Part shown: piece by piece, positions 14,788-20,853 of the stretch
Layout: the number at the start of each line of letters is the position of its first letter
Position numbering within the stretch: position 1 is the stretch's first letter
Virus record (IMG/VR): IMGVR_UViG_3300030450_002462
Span: 1 to 21,992 of that record
Direction: 5' to 3' (one strand)
Origin: a virus
Length of the DNA: 21,992 nucleotides
The notes under the pieces: model-generated
What the model saw: only the letters and a program-made list of their open reading frames with translations
The model's database searches: none
Told to the model about the DNA's origin: nothing
Program-made: the position numbers and the translations under genes

Positions 14788-15933
14788 TTATAATTTAGTT
14801 GCTTTTTGTCCTGTAAACTGTTCCCATCTTTCTATAATTACATCACAGTATTTAGTATCTAATTCCATTCCATAACATACTCTATTTGTTTTTTCACAAG
14901 CTATTAATGTTGAACCACTACCAAGAAAAGGGTCAATTATTATATTATTTTTATTACTACTATTTAACAATGCAAACTTTATTAGTTGAACAGGTTTGTT
15001 TGTAGGATGTTGAATGTTTCTATCTCTATGAAAATTCCAAACATTACTCTTATCTCTTTTTCCGTTCCAAGTTCTTTTAACTTTTCCTTTTGCTGTTTTT
15101 TCTAAATATAATAATGGCTCAAATTGATTATGATAATCATTTCTACCAGGTACAAAACTATCTTTTACCCAAATAATAGTATCTTTAATTTTAAAATAAT
15201 TTTCTGCTACCATTCTAGTTTCACTTTCTCTGTTATTAGAATAAAACCAATATAAAACCCCCCAATCTTTTAAAGGTATATTTTTAAAAACTGAATCAAA
15301 AAAGTTTATTAATTCATCTCCTTTTAATTCATCATTAATAACTTCTTTTCCTAATCTTGTGCTTTTTAAATCACAGCCATAAGGAGGGTCTGTAAATACC
15401 ATATCTGCTTTCTCTCCATTCATTAGTTTTTTAACATCACTTTCTTTTGTGCTATCTCCACACATTATTCTATGCTTTCCTAATTGCCAAACCTCTCCAA
15501 GTTTAACTTTGCTTTCTTTTACTTCTGGTATATGGTCATCTTCTGTATTGCCTTCTGTGATTTTATCTATGTTTAAATCTAAGTCAATATGCTTAAAACC
15601 CCAATCCACTAATTCGTCTATGTCAAATTCGTTTGCCAATATATCCATATCAAAATCACCTGTATTTTTATTAAGACGTATATTTAATTCACGTTCTTCT
15701 TCTTTGCTTAAATCTAATACTACACAATCTATTTCTGTATGCTTTAAGTCTTTGCATATTTTATATCTTTGATGTCCGCCAATAATAGTCATATCTTTAT
15801 TAACGATAATAGGATCAACCAAGCCAAACTTTTCAACTGATGACTTTAGGTCTTTATACTGCTTTGTAGTAATCTGTCTAGGATTATACGTTGCAGGTTT
15901 TAATTTACTTATTTCTATTTTTTCTATATTCAT
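14788..15933 (-). CDS. ParB-like domain fused to DNA methyltransferase (381 aa)
   Basis: Two domains are visible. Residues about 1-110 are a ParB/sulfiredoxin-like nuclease domain (ISKLKPATYNPRQI, then GLVDPIIV and IIGGHQRYKI at 50-59). Residues about 140-381 are an amino-methyltransferase: DPPYG at 182-186 (motif IV), WYS-like linker, and DPFLGSGST at 334-342 (motif I), then YGMELDTKYCDVI. Motif IV before motif I marks the beta class, which methylates adenine N6 or cytosine N4. Between them lies the recognition domain. It may modify phage DNA so as to evade host restriction; the ParB-like part may bind or nick DNA. No restriction enzyme accompanies it. It overlaps the HNH gene by 29 bases and precedes terS, so it may mark DNA before packaging. 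The target base and site are unknown. Confidence 0.85.
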   Translation of the reverse strand: MNIEKIEISKLKPATYNPRQITTKQYKDLKSSVEKFGLVDPIIVNKDMTIIGGHQRYKICKDLKHTEIDCVVLDLSKEEERELNIRLNKNTGDFDMDILANEFDIDELVDWGFKHIDLDLNIDKITEGNTEDDHIPEVKESKVKLGEVWQLGKHRIMCGDSTKESDVKKLMNGEKADMVFTDPPYGCDLKSTRLGKEVINDELKGDELINFFDSVFKNIPLKDWGVLYWFYSNNRESETRMVAENYFKIKDTIIWVKDSFVPGRNDYHNQFEPLLYLEKTAKGKVKRTWNGKRDKSNVWNFHRDRNIQHPTNKPVQLIKFALLNSSNKNNIIIDPFLGSGSTLIACEKTNRVCYGMELDTKYCDVIIERWEQFTGQKATKL

Positions 15934-16210
15934 TTAGTCTTTTATTTAAGTCTATTAAAGTATATACTTGAATACATACATTTTCTAGATGTTTTATTCT
16001 GCAGAACATATTAAACATACTGTCGCTTTCTGCTTTTATGTGACACTCCCTGCACAAGCCCACCAAGTTCTCTACAAAATCATTCTTGGTTTTATTCCTT
16101 TTTTCAAGATGGTGAATATCTACTGCAATATCATTACACATTTCGCAATATATTTTATCACTAATATCATAGTTGAAAAAATTAAAATATACCTTAGTGT
16201 GATTCTGCAT
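15905..16210 (-). CDS. HNH endonuclease (101 aa)
   Basis: The HNH motif is complete enough to name: Cys22 and Cys25 (YCEMC), the catalytic-type His pair in DIHHLEKR (33-34), Asn/Leu at NLVGLC (49-53), and Cys53, Cys56, His57 (CRECH). The four Cys form the structural zinc site. Many phages carry such an HNH protein next to the terminase genes, where it helps the terminase cut DNA at packaging; here it lies two genes before terS. The C-terminal half is helical (MFCRIKHLENVCIQVYTLI) and basic at the end. It could alternatively be a free-standing homing endonuclease, but nothing here looks like an insertion. Confidence 0.85.
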   Translation of the reverse strand: MQNHTKVYFNFFNYDISDKIYCEMCNDIAVDIHHLEKRNKTKNDFVENLVGLCRECHIKAESDSMFNMFCRIKHLENVCIQVYTLIDLNKRLNEYRKNRNK

Positions 16211-16388
16211 TATGCTTTCTTCTTATTTTAAAATCATCTGTTAAGGATGCAACTACAAATTTACCATTGCAAAAACAACAGCTATTATTAAGCATTAATG
16301 TCACTCTAACACATCTACAGCAAAACCTAAAGCGTTGAGGTTCTGTGCTTACTTTTTCTTTTATAATGCTTTTTGTTTCTATGGACAT
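16194..16388 (-). CDS. Small Cys-rich, probably zinc-binding protein (64 aa)
   Basis: Not recognised. I chose ATG 16388 (Met-Ser-Ile-Glu-Thr-Lys); a GTG at 16421 would add 11 residues. The protein carries FCCRC near residue 24 and SCCFCNGKF about 14 residues later, so two CxxC-like knuckles that could bind one zinc, as in rubredoxin-like or zinc-ribbon mini-proteins. The end is basic (IRRKHNAESH). Its stop overlaps the HNH gene by 17 bases. A minus-strand reading frame at 16327-16482 overlaps it in another frame, and both cannot be judged by eye. Zinc ribbons of this size next to late genes are often DNA- or RNA-binding, but that is only inference. Confidence 0.55.
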   Translation of the reverse strand: MSIETKSIIKEKVSTEPQRFRFCCRCVRVTLMLNNSCCFCNGKFVVASLTDDFKIRRKHNAESH

Positions 16389-16482
16389 AATGTCTTGATT
16401 TAATTCTATAAAATGGGTCACGTTTTTTATCTGCCTTGACCTCTATATCTTTTAGCAGGTTTTCTGTTTTTTGAGTGGACAC
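16327..16482 (-). CDS. Possible small, very basic protein, GTG start (51 aa), overlapping the Cys-rich gene
   Basis: This frame has no ATG. From GTG 16482 it encodes 51 residues: VSTQKTENLLKDIEVKADKK, then RDPFYRIKSRH, ending in a run rich in Lys, Arg and His (KKHYKRKSKHR). The frame is open a little further upstream (ATA ATA AAA...), where a nonstandard start is possible. It fills a 110-base gap between the 16531-16887 gene and the Cys-rich gene and then overlaps the latter by 62 bases. The basic, aromatic composition looks protein-like rather than random, and a promoter-like box lies 34 bases upstream. It is equally possible that it is chance. Confidence 0.35.
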   Translation of the reverse strand: MSTQKTENLLKDIEVKADKKRDPFYRIKSRHYVHRNKKHYKRKSKHRTSTL

Positions 16483-16515
16483 CTCTTCGCTTTTTTTTAT
16501 TATTTATTCTATGTA

Positions 16516-16523
16516 CAAATATA
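16516..16523 (-). promoter_or_regulatory. Candidate late promoter -7 box (TATATTTG)
   Basis: The minus strand reads TATATTTG here, a perfect match to TAnnTTTG, immediately after the stop of the 16531-16887 gene. The upstream -33 element is weak (CTG 17 bases before). It precedes the HNH, methyltransferase, terminase and structural genes, so it may start late transcription. The short TAnnTTTG consensus occurs by chance in A/T-rich DNA. Confidence 0.4.
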
Positions 16524-16530
16524 ACTCGCT

Positions 16531-16887
16531 TCATACTTTACAGCTATTAACATAAACTTTAGCTAATTTTGCTAGTGTTTGTTTTACACAGCTTCCACAT
16601 CTAGTTGATTGCTTATTGGCATTAAACACTTTGTTGTATATTTTAACAAGCGAATCTTGATCTCTTCCACTTATTCTGCCATCTTGTATTCTTGGCAAAA
16701 TTTCTTCATATATTTTCATTTCGTCTTGTGTGAATTGCCTTGAGTATGGAAACATTTGATTTAACTTCTTTTTACGTTCTTCACACCCACAATCATCACC
16801 AAGTACTTTTTTTGCAACCTTATCTATTCCTGTTGCTTTTAATGCCTTTTCTATGCTATCACCAAGACCTTTACTTTTTGTCATCAT
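16531..16887 (-). CDS. Conserved-type phage protein with Cys motifs (118 aa)
   Basis: No known function. The sequence begins MMTKSKGLGDSIEKALKATG, with a following DKVAKKVLGDDCGC; a 'GLGD.I.....TGI......GDCGC' start is one I have met in small proteins of Bacteroidota phages. Cysteines: CGC near residues 33-35, CGSC near 97-100, and one more near the end (VNSCKV). They may bind one metal. The middle (FPYSRQFTQDEMKIYEEILP) looks helical. Its start overlaps the preceding gene by 17 bases; MTKSKG two codons in is an equally good start. It is the last gene before the putative late promoter at 16516. Confidence 0.65.
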   Translation of the reverse strand: MMTKSKGLGDSIEKALKATGIDKVAKKVLGDDCGCEERKKKLNQMFPYSRQFTQDEMKIYEEILPRIQDGRISGRDQDSLVKIYNKVFNANKQSTRCGSCVKQTLAKLAKVYVNSCKV

Positions 16888-17110
16888 TTAAACCTTTTAA
16901 AATTTTATTTTTTAATTTTACATCATCAAGTATATTAAAGGTTCTATTTAATATAACATTTATAGAGTTGGTGATTATATTCATATAATGCGGTTGTTCT
17001 GCTAAAAAATACTCTTTGCCCTTTTCGTCTTTAAAAGACAATACACTATCTGTTTTGAAAGCATCTTGTTTACAATTCTTTAATGCTCTTAGTATTCTGG
17101 TTTTTTTCAT
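16871..17110 (-). CDS. Unknown small protein (79 aa)
   Basis: Not recognised. It starts MKKTRILRALKNCKQDAFKT and contains a strand-like segment VLSFKDEKGKEYFLAEQ and a helix MNIITNSINVILNRTFNIL, ending in a charged, Lys/Asp-rich tail. Its ATG overlaps the TGA of the 29-residue membrane peptide gene (ATGA), and its stop overlaps the next gene by 17 bases. This tight coupling supports a real gene in one operon. Confidence 0.6.
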   Translation of the reverse strand: MKKTRILRALKNCKQDAFKTDSVLSFKDEKGKEYFLAEQPHYMNIITNSINVILNRTFNILDDVKLKNKILKGLNDDKK

Positions 17111-17196
17111 ATTAATGCTAGTATAAAAATTATTATTACTACTGACCCAATTATTAGCATTGCTCTATCAGCAAATTTTTCTGTTTTATCTTTCAT
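17107..17196 (-). CDS. 29-residue membrane peptide
   Basis: A very short gene: a charged N-terminus (MKDKTEKFADRA, residues 1-12) and one hydrophobic helix (MLIIGSVVIIIFILALI, residues 13-29) ending right at the stop. The topology is probably N-in. Its ATG overlaps the last 11 bases of the sigma-like gene and its TGA overlaps the ATG of the next gene (ATGA), so it fills the gap exactly with coupled starts. Such precise fit supports translation. Role unknown: a membrane anchor, superinfection-exclusion peptide or small lysis-regulating peptide are only guesses. Confidence 0.55.
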   Translation of the reverse strand: MKDKTEKFADRAMLIIGSVVIIIFILALI

Positions 17197-17692
17197 TTAT
17201 TAAGTAGTTTTTTACGTTCTTGATTGCTTTGTATAATGTGTTTTTATTTATCTTAGTTACTTTGCTCATTTCCGATAAACTAAAACCTTCCTTATAATAT
17301 ATTCTGAACACTTCAGCGTCAAACCAATACAGGTCTTTCAGCTTTTCTTCAATCCATGCCAATTTCTCTTCTACTTGCTGTTTATTCTTTGTGTTGTTTT
17401 TAGAATTATCTGGACTTAATGATTCTATGGTCGTAGTGACGTGATATTCATAATACTTTCTGTACTTATAATGGTATCTACTTGTTTTAGATTGATACTG
17501 ATTAATCATTACTCTAACCACATAGAAAGTCATTTGTTTTTTTTCTATTATCTCTTTCAATCGTATTTGGTCACACTTGTAAAGCTCTTCAATTACAAAA
17601 CTTAATAAATCATCTTTTTCTTTTACTCCAGCTATATTGTGTGATATGTCCTTTAGTTTATCATAATTCTCTATAAGGTATGTGTCTAACAT
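17186..17692 (-). CDS. Sigma-factor-like transcription regulator (168 aa)
   Basis: The C-terminal part (residues about 120-165: WFDAEVFRIYYKEGFSLSEM, then SKVTKINKNTLYKAIKNVKN) is a typical sigma region-4 helix-turn-helix ('F...Y.EG.S..E......I...T....I'). The N-terminal part (KEKDDLLSFVIEELYKCD) resembles region 2.1 helices, and a basic Tyr-rich linker (YHYKYRKYYEYH) and an Asn/Lys spacer lie between. Together they fit a short ECF-like sigma factor or a phage late-gene activator. It is the likely switch from early genes to the late block that follows, possibly acting at the 16516 box or at the recurring leader elements. It could instead be a TerS-like or other HTH protein. Confidence 0.65.
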   Translation of the reverse strand: MLDTYLIENYDKLKDISHNIAGVKEKDDLLSFVIEELYKCDQIRLKEIIEKKQMTFYVVRVMINQYQSKTSRYHYKYRKYYEYHVTTTIESLSPDNSKNNTKNKQQVEEKLAWIEEKLKDLYWFDAEVFRIYYKEGFSLSEMSKVTKINKNTLYKAIKNVKNYLINER

Positions 17693-17967
17693 ATTTTTAT
17701 TACTGAGGGTACTTTATTCTGCTTTAATAAGTTATATTCTAGATCACTAATCCTGCTTGTATTTATTTCTGCAACATTAGCAAATCTGTTATCTAATCTC
17801 TTATAAATATAATTTAATATATTTTCGTTTTTTTTCAAATCTCGCAAAATAAAAGACATCTCCGCACCCGAATCAAATAGAATTATAAACAAATAGTTGT
17901 TAGTATCTACATAATCCCAATACAATCGTTCGTTTCTGCTATTAAAAAATGTTCTTTTAACTTTCAA
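17686..17967 (-). CDS. Unknown protein (93 aa)
   Basis: No match that I know. MKVKRTFFNSRNERLYWDYV begins a segment with several Tyr/Trp/Phe residues and strands (NNYLFIILFDSGAEMSFILR), then a helical C-terminal half (NENILNYIYKRLDNRFANV) ending KQNKVPSVIKIC. The layout suggests a small alpha/beta fold. It overlaps the VRR-NUC gene by 11 bases and the sigma-like gene by 7 bases, so it belongs to the same coupled operon. Confidence 0.6.
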   Translation of the reverse strand: MKVKRTFFNSRNERLYWDYVDTNNYLFIILFDSGAEMSFILRDLKKNENILNYIYKRLDNRFANVAEINTSRISDLEYNLLKQNKVPSVIKIC

Positions 17968-18304
17968 TTTTTCCTTGCAAATAATGATTAATAACTTCTA
18001 GTGTGTCATCTATTCCATTGCATATCTCGGCCACATATCCACGTTTGTTTAATTCATTACGCCAATGTAGTTGTTCTTTCGTTGCCCTGTTATATCCTGT
18101 CTTTAATTCTATTGCCAATCCATGCCATTTGCCAATAGGTTCATAGATAAATAAATCGGGGAATCCTTTTTTATATCCAGACTTTTTAGCCTTGATCCTT
18201 TGTGACATATGGACTTGATACTGTCCGCCCATAGAGCCACAGTATAATACATTCTGTAAATCTAAGTATTTACATACTGCTTTTTGTAATTGATATTCTT
18301 TCAT
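17957..18304 (-). CDS. VRR-NUC domain nuclease (115 aa)
   Basis: A small PD-(D/E)XK-type nuclease of the virus-type replication-repair class, which acts on DNA structures during replication and recombination. The motif order is clear: GFPDLFIYEP with Asp50, LAIELKTG with Glu66 and Lys68, and then ATKEQLHWRNELNKRGY with Gln78, followed by strand AEICNGIDDTLEVI. A Glu at the N-terminal helix (KEYQLQKAV) is also expected. The start ATG 18304 overlaps the stop of the methyltransferase gene (ATGA). Length is normal for stand-alone phage VRR-NUC proteins, which are often next to replication genes. The exact substrate is unknown. Confidence 0.9.
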   Translation of the reverse strand: MKEYQLQKAVCKYLDLQNVLYCGSMGGQYQVHMSQRIKAKKSGYKKGFPDLFIYEPIGKWHGLAIELKTGYNRATKEQLHWRNELNKRGYVAEICNGIDDTLEVINHYLQGKIES

Positions 18305-18951
18305 AACAATTTAAATTGTTTAGTGTTTTCTTTAATTCTTTTAATGCTATCGTTATAATAATCTATATTTAATTCTATTCCTACAAATTCTTTGCAACCA
18401 TAATAAAAACTAGATATAGCACTAGAGCCACTTCCTAAATGAGTATCTAATATTTTATCTGTTTTTTTTGCATATTTTTTTAAAATCCAATCATATAATG
18501 TAATAGGTTTTTGACAAGGGTGTATATCAGTTTTTCTTAATTCATTATATTTATCTGTATTTGTCCAATCATATCTAAAAAAATCTACTTTTTTATATCT
18601 ACTAAAACTTGCTATTTCACATTGCGACATATTAGGGTGTTTTTGGTCTTTATACCAAATAATTGCACCACCTTTTTCTTCAAAACAATTATAATAATTT
18701 GCACCAAATATTATCCTATCTTTACTTATTCTTTTTAATTCTTCAAAATATAATTTACAAGGTATTTCATTATTCCAATTATAATTATATTTACTTTGAC
18801 CATTACCATAATGATTTTTAGGGCTAAAATTACCTATACCAAAAGGCGGATCAACTATTGCTAAATCAAAATAATTATCAGAATAATCTTTCATAATATC
18901 CATGCAATCAGCATTTATTATTTTAATATTTTTGTGATTATATTCTTTCAT
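18301..18951 (-). CDS. DNA amino-methyltransferase, beta class (216 aa)
   Basis: Motif IV is DPPFG at residues 34-38 (LAIVDPPFGIG) and motif I is LDTHLGSGSS at about 168-177, followed by GIELNIDYYNDSI. This order marks the beta class (adenine N6 or cytosine N4). The recognition part in the middle contains WYKDQKHPNMSQCE and HPCQKPITLYDWI, close to the Dam-like/M.HinfI-like type where 'HP.QKP' is a signature. It shares its start with the stop of the replication gene (ATGA overlap). The coding stretch looks even richer in A and T than the neighbours, with many AAA, AAT, TAT codons, which may point to separate acquisition. Together with the ParB-methyltransferase, the phage has two methylases and no restriction enzyme in view. 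Target unknown. Confidence 0.9.
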   Translation of the reverse strand: MKEYNHKNIKIINADCMDIMKDYSDNYFDLAIVDPPFGIGNFSPKNHYGNGQSKYNYNWNNEIPCKLYFEELKRISKDRIIFGANYYNCFEEKGGAIIWYKDQKHPNMSQCEIASFSRYKKVDFFRYDWTNTDKYNELRKTDIHPCQKPITLYDWILKKYAKKTDKILDTHLGSGSSAISSFYYGCKEFVGIELNIDYYNDSIKRIKENTKQFKLL

Positions 18952-19709
18952 GCTTTATATTTTTTACGCCAAGTTGTTCCTGCGGTTGGTGAATAAATAG
19001 ATTCCCACCCTAATGATTTTAAATAATCTGTGTATTCTTTTTTTCTTGTACTATCTAGCTTTTTATAAGTGTACTCATCCCAATAATCCAAATAGCTAGA
19101 TTTTTGCTTACTGAATCCATTTGAAGCCCACCTTTTTAATCTTAGGTTTATATCAAATGTCTTTTGCATCTCAGCTCTAAACTTAGAACCACTCTTATTC
19201 TTTTCTGTCCAATATAAGAAGAAATCATTTTTATCATCATCACTAATATCTTCTATTGCGTGAATGGATTTTTTAAAATCCTCTATTCTTTTATTAATAC
19301 TTTTACTATTACTTTTACTACTACTAATACTAATACTAGCATTGGGTTCGCTATGCGTTCGCATTGCGTTCGCATTATTCCAACGCCTAGAAGCACTTTC
19401 TTTAGCTTTATTACTCTTAGTATTTATTTCTTCTATATGCTCATTTAAACGCTTAGAATAAAAGCAACCATCTTGTACTACAAATAAATCAAAATCCTCA
19501 ATAACTTGTTTTAGTATATTAGAATCACATTGTAAACTAAATGCTAAAGCATCATAGTCATCAATACATAATTTATTTTCTTCATTAAATAGTAGTTCTA
19601 ATAACGCCCAAAATATACCATAAGATTCAATTCCTAGTTTGCTGCGCATCTTAATGATCTTATAATCTTGGAAGGAGTTTGATTGATGTATAAAGTAGGT
19701 TTTTTTCAT
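18948..19709 (-). CDS. Replication protein, Lin1244/Lin1753 (DUF4373)-like N-terminal domain (253 aa)
   Basis: The first 100 residues (FIHQSNSFQDYKIIKMRSKL, then GIESYGIFWALLELLFNE, and a C-terminal part ending FYSKRLNEHI) match the winged-helix-like domain found at the start of phage replication proteins (DUF4373, Lin1244/Lin1753-like, related to DnaD-N). Residues 112-140 are a low-complexity linker (Asn/Ala/Ser/Lys). The rest has helices (KNDFFLYWTEKNKSGSKFRA, where 'F..YW.E.......R.E..K.FD...RL..W' is a known C-terminal pattern). The role is probably initiation of phage DNA replication or helicase loading. The linker's DNA contains three 11-bp iterons. It starts at ATG 19709 after an A/T-rich leader with an inverted repeat, and overlaps the methyltransferase gene by four bases. 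Confidence 0.8.
   Translation of the reverse strand: MKKTYFIHQSNSFQDYKIIKMRSKLGIESYGIFWALLELLFNEENKLCIDDYDALAFSLQCDSNILKQVIEDFDLFVVQDGCFYSKRLNEHIEEINTKSNKAKESASRRWNNANAMRTHSEPNASISISSSKSNSKSINKRIEDFKKSIHAIEDISDDDKNDFFLYWTEKNKSGSKFRAEMQKTFDINLRLKRWASNGFSKQKSSYLDYWDEYTYKKLDSTRKKEYTDYLKSLGWESIYSPTAGTTWRKKYKA
19346..19378. repeat. Three 11-bp iteron-like repeats (GTTCGC core) inside the replication gene
   Basis: GTTCGC occurs at 19346, 19357 and 19368, exactly 11 bp apart. The units read GTTCGCTATGC, GTTCGCATTGC and GTTCGCATTAT. They form a GC-rich patch in A/T-rich DNA. To the left, 19298-19339 has A/T-rich short repeats (TACTTTTACTAT-type, then TACTAA-type). Iterons next to an A/T-rich tract within an initiator gene recall the lambda O/ori arrangement. 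Chance codon repetition of the Asn-Ala linker is the alternative. Confidence 0.5.
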
Positions 19710-19725
19710 AATGTGTTTTTTAAAA

Positions 19726-19794
19726 GATAATGGCTATACTACAAAAAATAATAGAAAATTAAAAAAACAAGTATATAGTAATATAGCCATTATC
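19726..19794. repeat. 13-bp perfect inverted repeat with A-rich spacer
   Basis: GATAATGGCTATA (19726-19738) and TATAGCCATTATC (19782-19794) are exact reverse complements separated by 43 bases rich in A. It fills the gap between the SSB-like gene and the replication gene. It could be an operator, an RNA stem controlling the replication gene, a weak terminator or an origin element. Confidence 0.6.
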
Positions 19795-19802
19795 GGAATA
19801 AT

Positions 19803-20120
19803 TTAAAATGGTGGTTGATTATCTACTAATGTAGTAAAATCCTGCTCAACCCTAATATCTTTTATATTTAAAGTATTAAAGAATTTTCCCTTCCATTCAT
19901 TAGATTTAATATAAAAATCTATAGTTGCATATTTATCAATCTTTATTTTCTCCCTATGCAAATCTATTGCCTCTTTACCAAATATCTCAAACTGATGTTT
20001 ATGATCAAAACCAGATTCTGTTTCTACTATAGTTATAAACATTTTTTCAAATGTATCACCTTTTTTACTTTCAATAGTTTCAACTCTATTATCTACTATT
20101 TTACCTCTTATTTTATACAT
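19803..20120 (-). CDS. SSB-like protein, DUF3127 type (105 aa)
   Basis: Probable single-strand DNA-binding protein of replication. It begins MYKIRGKIVDNRVETIESKK, followed by GDTFEKMFITIVETE and HKHQFEIFGKEAIDL, and then YATIDFYIKSNEWKGKFFN. This strand order (MY.I.GK.......T...G..F.K..F....) is what I know from DUF3127, an OB-fold-like SSB relative of Bacteroidota and their phages. I chose ATG 20120 and not the longer frame from 20192, because the extra 24 residues overlap the preceding gene and the family starts at MY. The end (DNQPPF) resembles the acidic PF tip of SSB that binds partners. It follows the annealing-like gene by 10 bases. Confidence 0.8.
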   Translation of the reverse strand: MYKIRGKIVDNRVETIESKKGDTFEKMFITIVETESGFDHKHQFEIFGKEAIDLHREKIKIDKYATIDFYIKSNEWKGKFFNTLNIKDIRVEQDFTTLVDNQPPF

Positions 20121-20130
20121 ATTTATTTTA

Positions 20131-20520
20131 TTATTGATTATTACTTCTTTTAAACGCATCAGCTTCTTCTTCACCAAATACATTATTCTCATAAAAACCC
20201 GCCAACTTTAAACAAGCCCTGCTCATAGCACGTTTTTCTGCCATGGCAACAGGATAAGAATTTTGAGTATTCATTGGTGCAGCTTCACCAAATGTTTCAA
20301 TTACTTTATCGCCCATTTTAGCAGTAGCCTTAATAATAACACATTTAGTGTCTTGTGAATTAAAAATTAAGTTATAATTGATTTTTATATCATTAGCTGC
20401 TTGAATTTTATCTATTCCACTACGAGTGATAATAGTATAAAACTTGTGCTTAAAATAATCTTCGTCAGTTAAATTATTTTCCACAAATAATCTATTTAGT
20501 ATTCCTTGTTTTGTTTCCAT
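20131..20520 (-). CDS. Putative recombination protein, single-strand annealing-like (129 aa)
   Basis: The region 78-112 (GEAAPMNTQNSYPVAMAEKR, then AMSRACLKLAGF, residues 97-109) is close to a motif of phage proteins linked to recombination ('GEA...N.....YP.AMAEKRA.SRA.LKL.G'), often placed beside SSB. The first 77 residues contain an alpha/beta part (EDYFKHKFYTIITRSGIDKI, then KINYNLIFNS). The end is acidic (FGEEEADAF). Position between the HTH protein and the SSB-like gene fits an annealing or ssDNA-handling role such as the ERF/Sak/Rad52-like group. It is shorter than full-length ERF (near 200 residues), so this is tentative. The leader TTTTAATT before ATG 20520 is A/T-rich. Confidence 0.45.
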   Translation of the reverse strand: METKQGILNRLFVENNLTDEDYFKHKFYTIITRSGIDKIQAANDIKINYNLIFNSQDTKCVIIKATAKMGDKVIETFGEAAPMNTQNSYPVAMAEKRAMSRACLKLAGFYENNVFGEEEADAFKRSNNQ

Positions 20521-20522
20521 AA

Positions 20523-20732
20523 TTAAAAGGGTTTTATAAATTTAATAATATCTAGATCAATTAAATCACAAAGCCTTTCAGCATCCGTAACCGTCATTAA
20601 ACTAGGTGACTTTAACTTTTTTAATGTTGTAGGATATGACCATTCTAATGCTTTGGCTATATCCATTTTGTTCATTTCTTTTACAGACATAGCTATTCTA
20701 ATAACCTGCCTACGCATATATCTTGAGTTCAT
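20523..20732 (-). CDS. Small HTH regulator, Cro/CI-like (69 aa)
   Basis: Likely a DNA-binding switch protein. Residues about 20-55 (MNKMDIAKALEWSYPTTLKK, then LKSPSLMTVTDAERL) have the layout of an HTH_3-type domain with 'DIAKAL...' as helix 2 and 'SYPTTLKKLK' as the recognition helix. The ending (CDLIDLDIIKFIKPF) is helical, perhaps a dimerisation part. The basic N-terminus (MNSRYMRRQVIRIAMS) precedes it. It is the first gene leftward from the divergent promoter region, the usual position of a Cro-like repressor. It may bind sites at 20785-20885. MNSRYM is the first ATG; Met6 or Met15 are alternatives. Confidence 0.6.
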   Translation of the reverse strand: MNSRYMRRQVIRIAMSVKEMNKMDIAKALEWSYPTTLKKLKSPSLMTVTDAERLCDLIDLDIIKFIKPF

Positions 20733-20784
20733 ATATTTATTTTTAATAGTTAAAGTGCAATAATAATAAAAATTCTTTACAACA

Positions 20785-20813
20785 CAAAAAGATTATTTAA
20801 TACTTATTAACAA
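20785..20813 (-). promoter_or_regulatory. Candidate early leftward promoter
   Basis: On the minus strand TTG (20813-20811) lies 18 bases before TCTTTTTG (20792-20785), one mismatch from TAnnTTTG. It would start the leftward operon about 50 bases before the HTH gene. Region 20733-20964 carries no gene; besides this and the rightward promoter I see only A/T-rich DNA. Confidence 0.4.
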
Positions 20814-20853
20814 TCACAATGTTAATAACTTATAAACTTTTTTTTACATTTAC

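Noticed and set aside
19260-19461. Plus-strand frames with Leu/Ile/Thr repeats opposite the replication gene.
   Set aside because: They reflect the tandem A/T repeats of the linker and are antisense to a supported gene.
20121-20192. A 24-residue extension of the SSB-like protein.
   Set aside because: It overlaps the previous gene by 62 bases and the family begins at Met-Tyr-Lys.
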